Assembly (NCBI GenBank): GCA_003550325.1
Contig: QKWP01000034.1
Location: 10,345 to 74,344, forward strand
Direction of reading: 5' to 3'
Length of the DNA: 64,000 nucleotides
Source: Gigaspora rosea
Lineage: Eukaryota; Glomeromycota; Glomeromycetes; Diversisporales; Gigasporaceae
Every line of letters starts with the position of its first letter. Position 1 is the stretch's first letter. Below the pieces are notes generated by a model, which made no database searches, was not told the DNA's origin, and worked only from the letters and a program-made list of their open reading frames with translations. This document shows positions 46,160-58,409 of this stretch, piece after piece. The position numbers and the translations under genes were made by a program.

Positions 46160-46890
46160 ATATCTGATATCAGATATATGTACGTACATATGTATTTTTT
46201 TTTAGGAGTCTGTTATCTGGTGAACCACTATTGCTATTGAACTATGTTCTAAGTAAAATGTTTAGTACCCAAAAACCTTACATTAATTAAATTTGAACTA
46301 TATAATGTATTTGTGTATATATAGCTTCTATCTTAGTCAAATTGCACCCTAGCTCTAAATTTTATATACAGTAAAACTATAGATATATCAAACATTACTA
46401 GCAATTTGTAGCAATTTTTTTTTTTATGATTTTAAGTTGTTTAAAAAATTAATTAAAAAAAATAGAGTTTATATAAAATACCGCCATGGCTATCCAATTA
46501 GAAGTATAATATAAAATTGAAGCGATTATGAAAAAATTGCTCATAACATGAAATTTTGCCTATGAAATTATCTTTTTGCTCTAACAAAAAAAATCCTTAC
46601 AATAGGTCTCACCATTAACATCAAAAAAAAAAAAATCTATACAATATTTTGAATTAGAAATTTTTGCTAAATCACACTACCCTAATTCTAATCTAACCCT
46701 CACCCTACTCTAAACTAATGAATTGATTTATTTTTTGATTTTACATTGTTTTTTTTTTAGCATTAATGATAGTAAAACATTTTATATTTTTTTATAGTAT
46801 TAGCTTTATTAAATTTATTTGTTATATACAATACTATAGTCTTTTTATAATACTATAAATATAGTAAAGTAACAAGATTACTTAGTGCAG
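46160..46890. other. No gene seen
   Basis: AT-rich sequence with a CCCTAATTCTAATCTAACCCT telomere-like run near 46678-46710. Confidence 0.4.
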
Positions 46891-46897
46891 TAATATA

Positions 46898-47130
46898 TGT
46901 GGCAGCTTATGCTAATGCTAAAATTGGCTTATACTGAAAATTTAAGTTATTTTATTATGAAATTATAAAATTTTAGAGGGCTTTTTTAGGGGTATTGTTT
47001 TATATAGTTTGGTTAGAGTTTAGGGTTAGAGTTATTAATAAAAGAGTATATGTAGATTTTAGTAGGTATCATAAATTTAAATAGAGACTCTGGATTTTAG
47101 CATAAGCCAATTTTAGCATAAGCTGCTACA
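46898..47130. mobile_element. MITE family G, better preserved copy
   Basis: The left TGTGGCAGCTTATGCTAATG and the inverted right TGTAGCAGCTTATGCTAAAA repeat AAAATTGGCTTAT inside each end. The centre includes GTTTAGGGTTAGAG. ATA borders both sides. A related eroded copy lies at 34520-34725. Confidence 0.85.
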
Positions 47131-47479
47131 ATATATTATTTCTTTTTTTCTTTTTTATTAGTCTCACTAGTATTTTTATTAAAATTTTAAAGTATAAACA
47201 AAAACAACCCAAAAAGGACTTTACACTTGTTTAATTTTAATTTCTAAATCTGATATCAATCAGCTGTTTCAAAAATGCTCAAATACAACCTGATAGTTCT
47301 GTTAGACCACTATACTATAAAAAAGTGCATTTTCTATTACAAGAACTATAGCTAAAAAAGAATAGAAAAAGAATAACTAAAAAAACCAAAAACAAAAATC
47401 CAAAAAAAAAATGGTTAAAATAAAAAAAAACCTTTTATAAAAGAAATATATAAAACAAATAAATAATAAAAATTACAAT

Positions 47480-48370
47480 ACAGTACAAAGAAACAAACTC
47501 TTTCTGACGATCACTTGGACCAAATTTTCCCACCGAAAGAAAACAAAAATTTTTCTTGTTAGAGAGTTGCCTATACATAAAGTATAGTAGGACAACACAG
47601 AAATACGGTTCTTACAAAGATCAATTGGGCTAAAGAACTCCTTTGTATATTCGACATGCAAACCAGAAGCGTCCTTTTACAAGATAACTGGCAGGTGGTA
47701 CCCTTGTACGAGAAATTTTGATGGGGATATGAGTTTCTCTCCGTCGACGAAGTATCCTGTGGTAAAACAGTGGGAAATAACAAGAAAATGAGTTTTCTGG
47801 ACTCACGTTCCTTCAAGTTTGTTACAAAGTGACTCCTTTCTCGCTTTCGCTCCACTCCCTTTTTTCTTCAAATTTTTTCAAAAAAGTGGGCAATTTAGCT
47901 TACCCCGGTAAAAGATCAACATTGTTTACAGTTTCCATTTTCAGACGAACTCAGTAGAATGCAACCACATGTTTGTTTTGGACAACATATCGCTACTCCA
48001 CGTGACAAGGATCTTACGTCTATGGTGAAAAGAGATATTCAAAATGAAACGTTAGTCGGAAGGGTTTATTAATATTAAAGCGAAGCTTTACAATAGAGAT
48101 ATACAATTGTTGCAGTTGTTATATAGTTTTTGTTTATGCCTGGCACGGGTTATAATAGTGTACTTATCATAGATTGTTTCTTTTTTTCTGCCTTTTTCTT
48201 CAGTTTTTCTTTTTCTTCTTTTGCATTTATTTTGAATTTCGTTTAGTCTTTAGTATTATCACTCTTTTTTATCTCCCCTTTTATTTTCTTGATATGTTTT
48301 ATTTTTCTTAGTTAGTTGGAATTTGAATCCTTCTGTTCGAAAAGCTTGGAGAAAAAGGTTTAGGAAAAAA
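47480..48370 (-). repeat. Dispersed repeat E, copy 3
   Basis: In reverse complement it follows copies 1 and 2: a purine-rich tract (48360-48180), GGGGTAAGCTAAATTGCCCA, then the core CTTCGTCGACGGAG, CTCGTACAAGGGTACC, CTGTGTTGTCCTACTATACT and GATCGTCAGAAAGAG. Three overlapping short frames here (including one of 94 codons) are not kept in the other copies. Confidence 0.6.
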
Positions 48371-48399
48371 GTAGGCAATCATGATAAGTTAGGACATAA

Positions 48400-50064
48400 A
48401 CACTAAACAGTGATATATTAAGCGGTCATGCAGAAGACTTGATATGGTGTTAAAGTTTACTATAGCAGATCGAACATGGGTAATTTGGACTTTAGTCACA
48501 AAAAGCTGGGTTAGTCAGCATTTAAAATTTAGGTAGGCTTCAGCCCTAACTTGTAAAAACCTTAGTATTAATTATATAAACCTAATAAAGTACTAGCATG
48601 ATTGCTAAATTAAAAAAAAAATACAGTACAAAGAAATGCTCTGTCTAAGTATTATGTATATTAGAAAAGAAGAAGACTATAACTAAAAGAATATTTTAGA
48701 AAAAATTTTACTACAGTTGCTACCATAAAAAGCTATCAACTTTTAACTATAAAATTTTTAAACTTTTATAATTTTTTTAAAATAAAATAAACTAAAAAAA
48801 ACTTTTTATAAAATTAATAGCTTTTTGATTAAACTATCAAATTTACAAATAAAATTTTTAGTATCTCTTATTTTAAGAAGTTTATATCAATTTAAAGTTA
48901 TATATAGTTTAAAAATTAGCACTTATATAGTAGTAGTCAGTTTAAGATATTCAGTTTTATTAGTTGTTTTAAAAATGGTATAACTTGACAAAAAATTATT
49001 AAATCAAAAAACCCTCTTACAAATTGATAGTTTATAACTCAAACTATATTTTTGTAAAAGGACTTTCTTTTATTTTTATTTTTATTAATAGTGCTATAAC
49101 AGTTTAAACTTTGTTATTTTATATATAAATCAAAAATTTGGTACTGTTCTATATACATAAACATATATAAGCCAATAAAAATCAATTATTTTTGAATTAT
49201 ATTATTCTAAATTTGGTGCATCTTAGTAAAAAGTTTAATGCTTTATAGTGCCTTATCTAAATTTGGTGCCTTTTTAATAATAAAATAAAAAGTAAATATT
49301 TTATACTATTCTCTACTGTATATAAAAAAAAGGTAATCTTATCCTAAACCCAGGGTTTACACTAATAACCTAAACCCCAAAGAGGTCTATATTAAGACAA
49401 TTAATTTAATCCTAGACCCATATCTTCAATCTCTGATCTAGGTCAAGATCATGTGATCACATGATCACTTATTTGTGCAGATAATACAAACTCCTAGAGA
49501 GAAAATAGGCAATTGGAGAGTACAAATTTTGACTATTCCGGATCTGCCCAACAAAGAATCCCAACATGTGTACAAGAAACAAAAAAAAAAGTGAAAATAT
49601 ACAAAAACTAATGCTTAAATTGATTTTGGTACACTAATTAAAAATGATGACAATGGAATTTTACATATAGTGAATATTACTTTAATATGATAGCCTCTAA
49701 TATTAAGGCCCTAACTCTAAATTTTTATCTAACACATTTACAAAATTAGGGAGGTTTTTTTTTTAACTATTTGTTTTTTTTTTAATCTTTTTTTTTTAAT
49801 TATTCAGTGTTTTTTAATTGTTTTTTTTTAATTAATTATTTTTTTTTAGTTAATTGTTTTTTAATAATTTTTAAAATTTTTATTATTATTTTTTCTTTTT
49901 TAAATTATTTTTTAATTTTTAATTTTAATTTTTTTTTTAAATGATTTTAAGTTATTTATTTATTTTAATTTGTTATATAGTATTTTATTTATTTATTTTA
50001 AATTATTTATTTTAAATTATTTTTTTGAAAAAAACTAAATTTACTCTTAGGGTTTGCTACCCAG
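48400..50064. other. No gene seen; T-rich low complexity at 49750-50030
   Basis: AT-rich. A perfect palindrome GATCATGTGATCACATGATC lies near 49449-49468. No gene, RNA or transposon end is supported. Confidence 0.45.
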
Positions 50065-50067
50065 TTA

Positions 50068-51007
50068 TGGGAGCACCATTTATCATCTGATTTTTAGGGT
50101 AGGGGGGAGGGTTAGAAAATTATCAGGTCCTAATAGCAGATAACTTTTGATTGGCTAAAATTATTAAAATTTTTAAAAATTTTTAAAATTTAATATTAAA
50201 TAACTTTTGAACCAATGATCCGTTTTAGATGATTTTACTACCAAAACGTTCGTTTCAATGAGACGATTCCAACGAGCCTAAAATCATCAAAATTCAATCA
50301 CAGGATCCCAAGATCGTTATAGATTTGTCTGCTTTAATTATATTATTTTCGTTATATTAAAAATTAAAGATATTATAAAATTAATATTAAATAATTCTTT
50401 AACCAGTGATCCGTTTTGGATGATTTTACTACCAAAATGCTCATCTCAATAAGACGATTCTAACAAACCTAAAATCGTTAAATTCTGATTACGGGATCCA
50501 GAGATCATTATAGATTTGTGTTATCTTAATATAATCTATTAACATAATACAAATCTATAATGATCTCTGGATCCCGTGATCGGAATTTAACGATTTTAGA
50601 TTCATTGGAATCGTCTCATTAAGACGAGCATTTTGGTAGTAAAATCATTCAAAATGGATCACTGGTTCAAGAGTTATTTAATATTAAAGTTTATAATATC
50701 TTTAATAATAATTTTTAATAGATATGAAAATAATATAATTAAAGCAGACAAATCTATAATGATCTTGGGATCCTGTGATTGGATTTTAATAATTTTAGGC
50801 TCGTTGGAATCGTCTTATTGAGACGAACATTTTAGGTAAAATCATTCAAAACGAATCACAGGTTCAAAAGTTATTTAATGTTAAATTTTAAAAATTTTTA
50901 AAAATTTTAATAATTTTAGCCAATCAAATCGCGGTATTTGACGATCAGGTGGGGGGAGGGGGGTAGCCTCTTAGTAGCAAAAAACCAGATGATAAATGGC
51001 GCTCCCC
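50068..51007. mobile_element. 940-bp foldback element (TWA target)
   Basis: The ends are TGGGAGCACCATTTATCATC and, inverted, GGGGAGCGCCATTTATCATC, flanked by TTA (50065-50067 and 51008-51010). The element is one long palindrome centred near 50535. Each arm holds two tandem ~200-bp modules containing TTTTACTACCAAAA, CGTCTCATTAAGACG-like palindromes and GGATCC(C/A)(G/A)AGATC words. No protein is encoded. Confidence 0.9.
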
Positions 51008-51010
51008 TTA

Positions 51011-51290
51011 CACAAACTACTAAATTTTTATTCATAGAATCAAATAACTAGTTACAAAATAACAATATTTAACTATGTTATAGAATTAAATTTTTGTATT
51101 TGTTATATTAGGGTTAGGGTAAGCACCAAGTTTAGAGTTAGGATTTGGTAGTTATATTAAAAATCGCTTAAAGAAAACTTTTTGTTAGAGCACGAAAGGT
51201 AGTTTTTTATACAAATTTTGAGCAATAAGCAATTTTAATAAATGAATATTTTTCCCCAAAAAGCCACAAATTTTCTGCTAGAGATATTTA
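51011..51290. other. No gene seen
   Basis: AT-rich sequence with TTAGGGTTAGGGTAAGC at 51108-51124. It ends where the truncated LINE begins. Confidence 0.4.
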
Positions 51291-51291
51291 G

Positions 51292-52408
51292 TAAAAGAAG
51301 GGTTAGAGTTATCACGAAGTTCGGCTTGTCAGAAGGCTTCCAAGTGGAGGATGGGATCGACCAAGGGGAGGTGATTTCACCTCTTGTATAGAGAATAATT
51401 TACGATCCGTTGCTGTGCAGAATACAAGCTCTAAAGAAAGGATACAGCATGGACATACGAAAACCTTCTGAGTTTTTAATGCCGTTTGGAAAAGAAAAGG
51501 GTCTTAATATAAGCTGCCTAGCATTTGCAGATGATACAATATTTATAGCGAGTACACAAAGTGATCTGCAAGATATACTAGACAAAGCAAATGAGTTCTA
51601 TTGTATAAATAATATAGACATAAATCCAAAGAAATCGGAGATAGTTGTAGTAAATTCGAGAGTGACACAAAGCCAACAAACAGTAAAGTCAGGAAGAGAA
51701 AGAGCAGAGGTCAGGGCATTAGAAGCAGAGAAGCCAGCTCGCTTTCTTGGAGTTTGGATTACAGCAAAAGACATTTATAAGCAGTGTGTAAACAAACTCA
51801 AGAGAGAAACATTTACATTTACAAGCCTGGTTAAAAATAAACAAATATCGATAGGCCAAATGAAATACCTAAATAATAAGGTACTGCTACCACGGTTGGA
51901 GTATAGAGCGCTAATCTGTCTTCTAGATAAAAGAACATGTGACAAAGTTTATCAACCAGTTCTTAGATTAGCTAAGTGGAAAGCAGATATCGCGTCAACG
52001 GCTGCCAATAGTATAACAAACCATAAGGAACTCCTGGGTATCAAAAGTCTTTGGCAAAGACATACGGAGCAAATACTAGCAGAATGGGTAATTAGAATCA
52101 ATGATACAGGAGTACTTGGCCAGTCGACAAGGTTGAGGCTTAAAAAGGCACAACAGGAAATATGTAGCCCCAAACCGATATGGATACTCGACCAAAGCTG
52201 GTTAGGAATTTTGAAGTTCAAATATAATCTTAATGCAAGAATCCTGAAATTGGCAAAGGAGTTGGATATAGAAATGAGATCAGAATATAATTATAATGAA
52301 TGGTGGCTCTTCCAAGAGCCAGATAGAGAATCTAAAACAATTATAGAAGTATTGATAGAACACGATAAATTGAAAAATTGTGAGAAGCTCAGAGGAAGAG
52401 ATGTATGA
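51292..52408 (+). pseudogene. LINE reverse transcriptase C-terminal part
   Basis: The frame begins inside the RT domain: RVRVITKFGLSEGFQVEDGI then DQGEVISPLV, the conserved segment before the catalytic loop, followed by an in-frame TAG (51389-51391) where the family has Trp. AFADDTIFIAS (about 51520-51552) is the FADD catalytic motif. KKSEIVVVNS and FLGVWITAKD are the usual thumb-entry motifs. The thumb/connection segment continues through LARLKW-like RLAKWKADIAS to RGRDV, then TGA (52406-52408). The following block is in the same frame, with only TGA and TAG between them, so both formed one polyprotein. Confidence 0.85.
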
Positions 52409-52420
52409 TACATAAACTAG

Positions 52421-54243
52421 TTGCTAGGCCCAATGGGGGATAGACTAGTAACTTGGCAGCAGATTAAGAAATTGTCCAATCAACAATCAAGCGGGAAAAA
52501 AGCAACCTGGTTTCAGTCAATAGAAAATATTACTTTGGCAGATACCCATACTCGTAAGGTAAAAGAGGCGTTTAAGATACAGGTTCCAAATGGCTTAGCC
52601 CTGAAGCCGCAATGCAAGCCAATCTCAAAAAAACAAAGCAAACAAGAATGGGTAATAGTGGATGAAAATAAAGATAACCAGCCAACCATTGGTCGAGGAA
52701 CGACAAAAAGGACATATTTTACAGATATTATCTGCTATGAGAGTAATGGTAAAAGCAAGAATCAGACGGAAGAGAGAAGTCCTAACAAAGTGCTCCAAGA
52801 AAAGTCAAGTAATAGAGTTAAAAGAACAAGAACAGAAAAGCTAATAGACATATCACCATGGGAGAAGTTTACAAAAGGAGAGCTGAATCTAGAATTGGAG
52901 CCAAATTACTTTATAGAACGAGGAGAGGGAATTGTTATTTCACTGGAGCAAGTTAGAAGTCTGCGGAGTAAAAAGGAGGAGATAAGGGTAGTAATTGAAG
53001 AACCTAGCTTAGAACTAATAGATAGAATAATAGAAGGACAAGAAAAGAAACAGGAACTGAAGGAAGCACTGTGTGATAATTGGAAAGAAGATATTTTGTG
53101 GTTTTATACGGACGGGTCATGTAAAGTAGTAGATAATAGGAAAGTATTAGGATATGGAGTTGTACAAATAGATAGAGAGAGAAAGGTTGTAAGAGATACC
53201 AAAGGCAGAATTCAGAACTGGATTTCATCCGCACGACCAGAGCTAATGGCAATTTTAGAAGCTCTTCTAATAGCACCACCAAAAAGTAGGGTTATTATTA
53301 GGTCCGATAGTAGTGCTGCAATAATTTTAGTTAAAAAGGTTATTGGTAGGCCCAAAACACATGAGTGGATGAAAATAAATAACCCTATGATACTAGCAGC
53401 AATAAAAGTAGTAGTACAGAGCAAGGAAATAGAGATGGTGCTTGAGAAGGTGAAGGCACATGCAGGTGACGAACAGAATGAAAGAGCAGATCGAATAGCA
53501 AAAGAAGGAGGAGAAGTAGGTGCCCCAACAGGAGTCAAACGGGTTATGACAGAAAATATGGTCTTCGGGCCAGTCTGGAATGGGTTAGAGATAGAATGCT
53601 CTCCGAAAGAATTTATAAAGCAGATATTAACAACGGCTACTAGAGCAGAGTGGACATTCAATCAAGGAACTCACGATGAGATCCATCAGAAGCGAGTAAA
53701 CCAAAAGAATTGGAAACCCTTTTTTGTCCTGATGAAGAAGCACAGTAAGCTACAGGACGAGAGTAGAAAAGAAAACGGCATATGGAGTTTTCGTATAAAG
53801 TGCATAAATAAGCTATTGCCGACTCTGATGAAACGACGAATACACAACCCAGAGTTGTATCAAGATGTTCAGTGCAGGAAATGCAAAGAAGAAAAAGAAT
53901 CTTTTGAGCACTTATCTACATGCCCACATAATGTAGAGGTGTGGACAAAAAAAGAAGAAGAAATCCTGGACAGTATTAAGGAAGAGTTAAGACATAAGGA
54001 TGGGATAGTTTTAGACCTAGACCGGCTAAGAGAAGTCTTCATACCCAGGGAGATGAACGAGTATAAGAATCGGCATATAGAGTTGTCAAGAGGGTTTCTG
54101 GCAGATGATATAGGATCATCTTTAGAAAGAATGAACCTTTCTAGAAATAAGGCCCGGGACGTAGCTGTGGCTTTTCTCGATAAATGGTTGACTATCTTCC
54201 AGAGAGAAATATGGAAAGAGCGCAGTTCAATAGTTAATGAATA
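52421..54243 (+). CDS. LINE RNase H domain and CCHC zinc finger
   Basis: 607 open codons continue the RT frame after two nearby stops. An RNase H domain occupies about residues 225-365. Its catalytic residues are visible: Asp in FYTDGSC, Glu in ARPELMAILEA, Asp in IRSDSSAA and the final Asp in HAGDEQNERAD. A C-terminal zinc finger reads CRKCKEEKESFEHLSTCPH. RNase H would degrade the RNA strand during target-primed reverse transcription. The TTG at 52421 is only the first codon after a stop and is not a real start. Antisense frames over this block (53004-54593) are shadows. Confidence 0.9.
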
Positions 54244-55011
54244 GGATAAAGACTGTGGAATCACTCGAGGGCAGAAAAGAAAAGGGACCAAGAAGAGAGG
54301 GAAAAAGAAAAGAAAACCGGAAAAAAAAAAGAAAAGAAGTGATAACCTGGATGAGGGGACAGGAGAAGAAGAATCAGTAGCAAAAAATAGAAGGCCGAGA
54401 CGGAACTGGACAGAAATTTTAAGTACTGCGAAGGAAGAAGTATATGCATGGATTGGACAAAGGGTCCATGCGAGCTGGAATACAAAATAGATGGCAGTTT
54501 TGATAGGCGGCAAACCTTGACTATAGATCTAGATGGTTCTTCTTTATTGAAAGAAAGAAATCTAGAGAGGAAAAGTTTGTTATAGCAGGTCATACTTAGA
54601 TATCTCTAAGACAACCGGGTGGGTCACACTTTAGTATTAGTGCCAAAAATGACAAACTTTGTAAAATAAAATAGTATATTTTAAAATTTACAAAAGTAAA
54701 ATCAAGTTGTGGCAAGACTGCCGAATATATAAAAAAAAAAAAATAAAATGAATATTTGTTTTACAATTTTGGATCATGTTACATTACACAAGATCCTAAA
54801 ATCTAATTGGTTTGCTATAGAGGTAGATATATACCCACCGAGTGCAAATAGAAATTCTCTATTTTTTTTAATTTTTAGAAAAATAATTATCAGACCAAGA
54901 TTGAGAAAATACAAAACTAGGCACAATGAACACAGCCAATAATGAAATACAAGGGATTAATGAAAGACACAAGCTATATATTTATCCATTAAAAGACGCA
55001 TTAACTGATTA

Positions 55012-55542
55012 GGGGACATCCATAAATAATGTTATGTACCTTCTCATAGTAGCACTGGACCCCTCTCTACTATATAAAAAAATTTTTCAAAATCCGTATG
55101 TTTATATATAAAATTTTACAAAAACTTGAATATATTGTGATACAGTAATCTAATTTGGATGATTTAGGTACCATTCGATTCGTCTTAGTAAGATGAATCC
55201 AATGATATCAAAATCATTTCATTTGGATCACTGGATCAATAGTTATTCGCAAAAAACCATTGATTTTTTAGTAATTTTATAAGAAACCATAATAACCAAT
55301 AGTATTTGGCCAATAAAATTTGATCCAGTGATCCAAATGAAATGAAATTGGTGCCATTCGACTCCTCTCACCGAGACGAATCGAATGGCACCAAAATCAT
55401 TAAATTTGGACTACTGGTTCAATTTTTAGCTAATTTTTTCTAAAAAAATTACGTTATATTTTTTTAACTCCCCTACTTATTGAGAAAAACGTTATTGTTC
55501 GTCCAACCCCCCTCTTGTATAACGTTATCTATGGATGCCCCC
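55012..55542 (+). mobile_element. MITE family D, intact reference copy
   Basis: 531 bp, with ends GGGGACATCCATAAATAATG and, inverted, GGGGGCATCCATAGATAACG, flanked by TTA (55009-55011 and 55543-55545). The internal modules are inverted pairs of GGTACCATTCGA / TCGAATGG(C)ACC with CTCACCGAGACGAATC. It serves as the uninterrupted form for the other family D copies. Confidence 0.95.
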
Positions 55543-55579
55543 TTATCAGAACAACCATCACAAATAATACAAAGTTATT

Positions 55580-55820
55580 GTGCTATGTCCTATTAATTAT
55601 CGAGCTACACTGATACTAATTATTGTATTATGCTTCAAACTTCTATATCTCATACTAACTATCGTTCTATGTCCTATGCTAATTATCGTAATACACTCAT
55701 ACTAACTATTGTGTTAAGTTCATTTTAACTATCGCAATATGTTCCTTTAAATATCGCAAACATTCATTTTGACTATTGAAATATGTTCGTTCCAAGTATC
55801 GCAATATGTTTGTTTTAATG
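55580..55820. repeat. Degenerate minisatellite ACTAACTATCG(C)AATATGTTC
   Basis: About eight imperfect units of 25-32 bp built on 'CTAACTATCG.A.TATGTTC'. No coding content. Confidence 0.65.
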
Positions 55821-57949
55821 AAAAACGGTAGTACTGTAAATCAAAAAAAATATAACGCATATAGCAAAAAAACTTACTATAGCATCAGGAAATTTTTTAT
55901 ATAGATAAATATCGATATATAACAATTAATTCGTAATCCACAAGTCGATCAGTGAAATTTAATATCAAAAAGTGGGGATAAATAACATAGTTTTGACTGT
56001 GTTTTAGAATCTGCTAATGTCTACTAGTTTATTTTCTTTACTATATGCCTAAACATAAAGAATATAAAATTTCATTACTTTCCCGAGGTACTTGGGATAA
56101 AAGCTTACATTTTGGACCATTTTGCCATAATTGGTGGCTTTCTTGGCCCATTAACAAAGCAAATCAAATAATTCCACTTTACCCAATTTGTTTATCTTTC
56201 AAAACATTAGTTATATTAAATGAGTGTGGATTTATTATAGAAATAGTTTAATCTAATTCCGTTTTTGACCCGTGCCCTGAGTATATTTGTAAATGTAGTG
56301 AAGTTCAAAGCGAGATTTGTGAATCAGCAACCGTAGCTATTTCCACGGTATATTGTAACATTTTCAAAACTAAAACAAAATTTTCAGGACCAGAAGTTCT
56401 AGGATTTGATAAAGCAATCATTACAAGTGAATTATTATCCAATTTACTATTTCGCTCTTACAATTTTCAAATTGAAAATCTTCAGATTTGGATAATAAGT
56501 ATTGGGCGTTCTAATGAAATTACAACAAATTTAGCAGGCCCTGGATTTAAGTCTGCTTTCATCTATCAATATAATAAAAGTCGGGCCTTGTTTTTTCAAG
56601 AAATAAAAAAAAACTATTGCAAAGTATCAATTTTTTATGGATCTAGTATATTCATAGATTTTATTGACCAAAATCTGGATTTAGTTTGGGCAAAAATCAG
56701 AATTCTGCTGATATAATAGAAATTAACTTTTTGGGCTAACCAACCAATATACAAAAAACCTGATACAAACAGCACAACTTCCAAGTTGATCTTTAGATAA
56801 ATGGCGCAATAAAGAAATAATAACTAATGTATATAATTACCATCTCAAACGTCATATATTGGCAAATATAAATTGGTACCACATTTTTTGCAATTGGTTA
56901 GAACAACCTAATTATATTATTGAATTAAGATCGGCATTGCAACTGATTTATCCAACCGAATCGAAATTGATGACCGGGAATTTTGAGCTTTGAAAGCAAT
57001 ACTAGAATATGTTGGTTGTTCTGACGTTACCTTCTATAAAAAGAATCAATCGAAGGTAAGCAATTGTCTCAAAAAATAGGGGATGCAAGGGAAAGCTCGT
57101 AATTATTAGATACGAATTACAGGTTTTCCTTTTGCGGCAATGCTCAAATATTATAGTTTATGCATAGATTGAATTAAGAATAATGGATTTTTATAGTTCA
57201 AGATTTGGTCTCGGTTTATCACCTCTAATAGTGATAAAAGTTCTTTGTCCATCTTATATAACCTTGGATTTGTTATACCAACACCCTCATACTCTACAAA
57301 TACTTTTTGGAGTTTTTTCACAAATCCTTGAATATTAATAAATGTGGCGTAAATGGGTGTCGACAAGTGTTATTGATAATTGCTAACGATTTTAACTATA
57401 AAGTTATTAGAAAAAACTTAGGCATAAGTAAAGTTTTTTTTTTTTTTTGGGTGCAAGTAAAGTTTGAATTTACATTATTATCAAAATTACTTTTCTTATT
57501 AATCCTCTTATGTTTTATCAGGTTTCAAATGATTTAATTTGTACTGCACAAAAGCATTCTTACATTTACGGTTCTAGAAGATTAGTTACTAAAAAACCTA
57601 ATAATTAGACATGAAAAAATGTTAGTAGAAAAAAATTTACAATTACAGTCTTTTTTGATGGATAAAGCTAATGTTGTAATGAGCTTGTATAAAACGGACC
57701 CTCTCACAAATGAACCAGTATATTACCGGTACCTAAAAAATTCAAAAGACATACTATGGAATAAATTTCACGAGGAATATCCAGATGGAATACGCCATAC
57801 TAGTTTTTATACTAAAATGGAAGGAAATAAATACATATATCAAGAGGATTTAGATGAGCCATGCCATACGTGTTCACAATATGGTTACGAAATTTTTTTA
57901 GATCTTATCTTATTAATTCAAAAACATATAGCAAAACATACAATTCAGG

Positions 57950-58303
57950 CCCTACAGGAGTTTAGACACTTTTGTAGTAACGTGACCATCACGTGGTATG
58001 GCGTCTTCAGATTAACTTTTTGGCTTTATTGTTAAAGGTAGGGTTAGGGTTCGTGTATATAGCCTTAAAAGGTCCCTATATATATGTAAAATTGTGTTCT
58101 GAACATTTTTATGTAGTTTTTAAGGCCGATTTAAACACTAGTTTTCAAGTATTTTCACTCTTTTCTCTTTTTTTCTTCTTGTACACGTGTTTTGTTTTGA
58201 TATCGGACTGATCTGGAATGATCAAAATTTATGTTCTCTAATTGGTTGATTCTCATACGCCACGTCACGTTATTGCAAAAGTGTCTAGATCCCTGGTGCA
58301 GTT
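57950..58303. mobile_element. ~0.35 kb MITE inserted in N2
   Basis: The left CAGGAGTTTAGACACTTTTG and the inverted right CAGGGATCTAGACACTTTTG continue into TAACGTGACCATCACG / TAACGTGACGTGGCG. The centre contains AGGTAGGGTTAGGGTTCG. It interrupts the N2 gene between the CHTCSQYGYE block and the core exon. No target duplication is clear. Confidence 0.75.
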
Positions 58304-58409
58304 TATAATTCAGATGAATACGTATTGCAATATAAATAAAAAATGTATTATTATAATAGCTATTACTTATTTGTTATTATAGAAGCAATTATTAGTAGAA
58401 TGAGAAAAA

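Larger units (their letters stand above)
51292..54745 (+). mobile_element. 5'-truncated LINE (non-LTR retrotransposon)
   Basis: One reading frame runs from about 51292 to 54243 and encodes reverse transcriptase motifs, RNase H and a CCHC finger. It is followed by a purine-rich 3' region and an A-rich tail (54728-54745). The endonuclease and early RT motifs are missing, so this is a typical 5' truncation. The RNase H domain and fungal setting suggest a Tad1/I-like group. The frame has only three stop codons and no frameshift, so the copy is relatively young. Confidence 0.85.

Noticed and set aside
53004-54593. Four minus-strand frames of 90-214 codons
   Set aside because: They lie opposite the long LINE frame, which has catalytic motifs. 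The antisense frames are composition artefacts.
57151-57366. Minus-strand 71-codon frame
   Set aside because: Antisense to an N2 exon block whose plus-strand reading (LGFVIPTPS...NTFW) matches N1.
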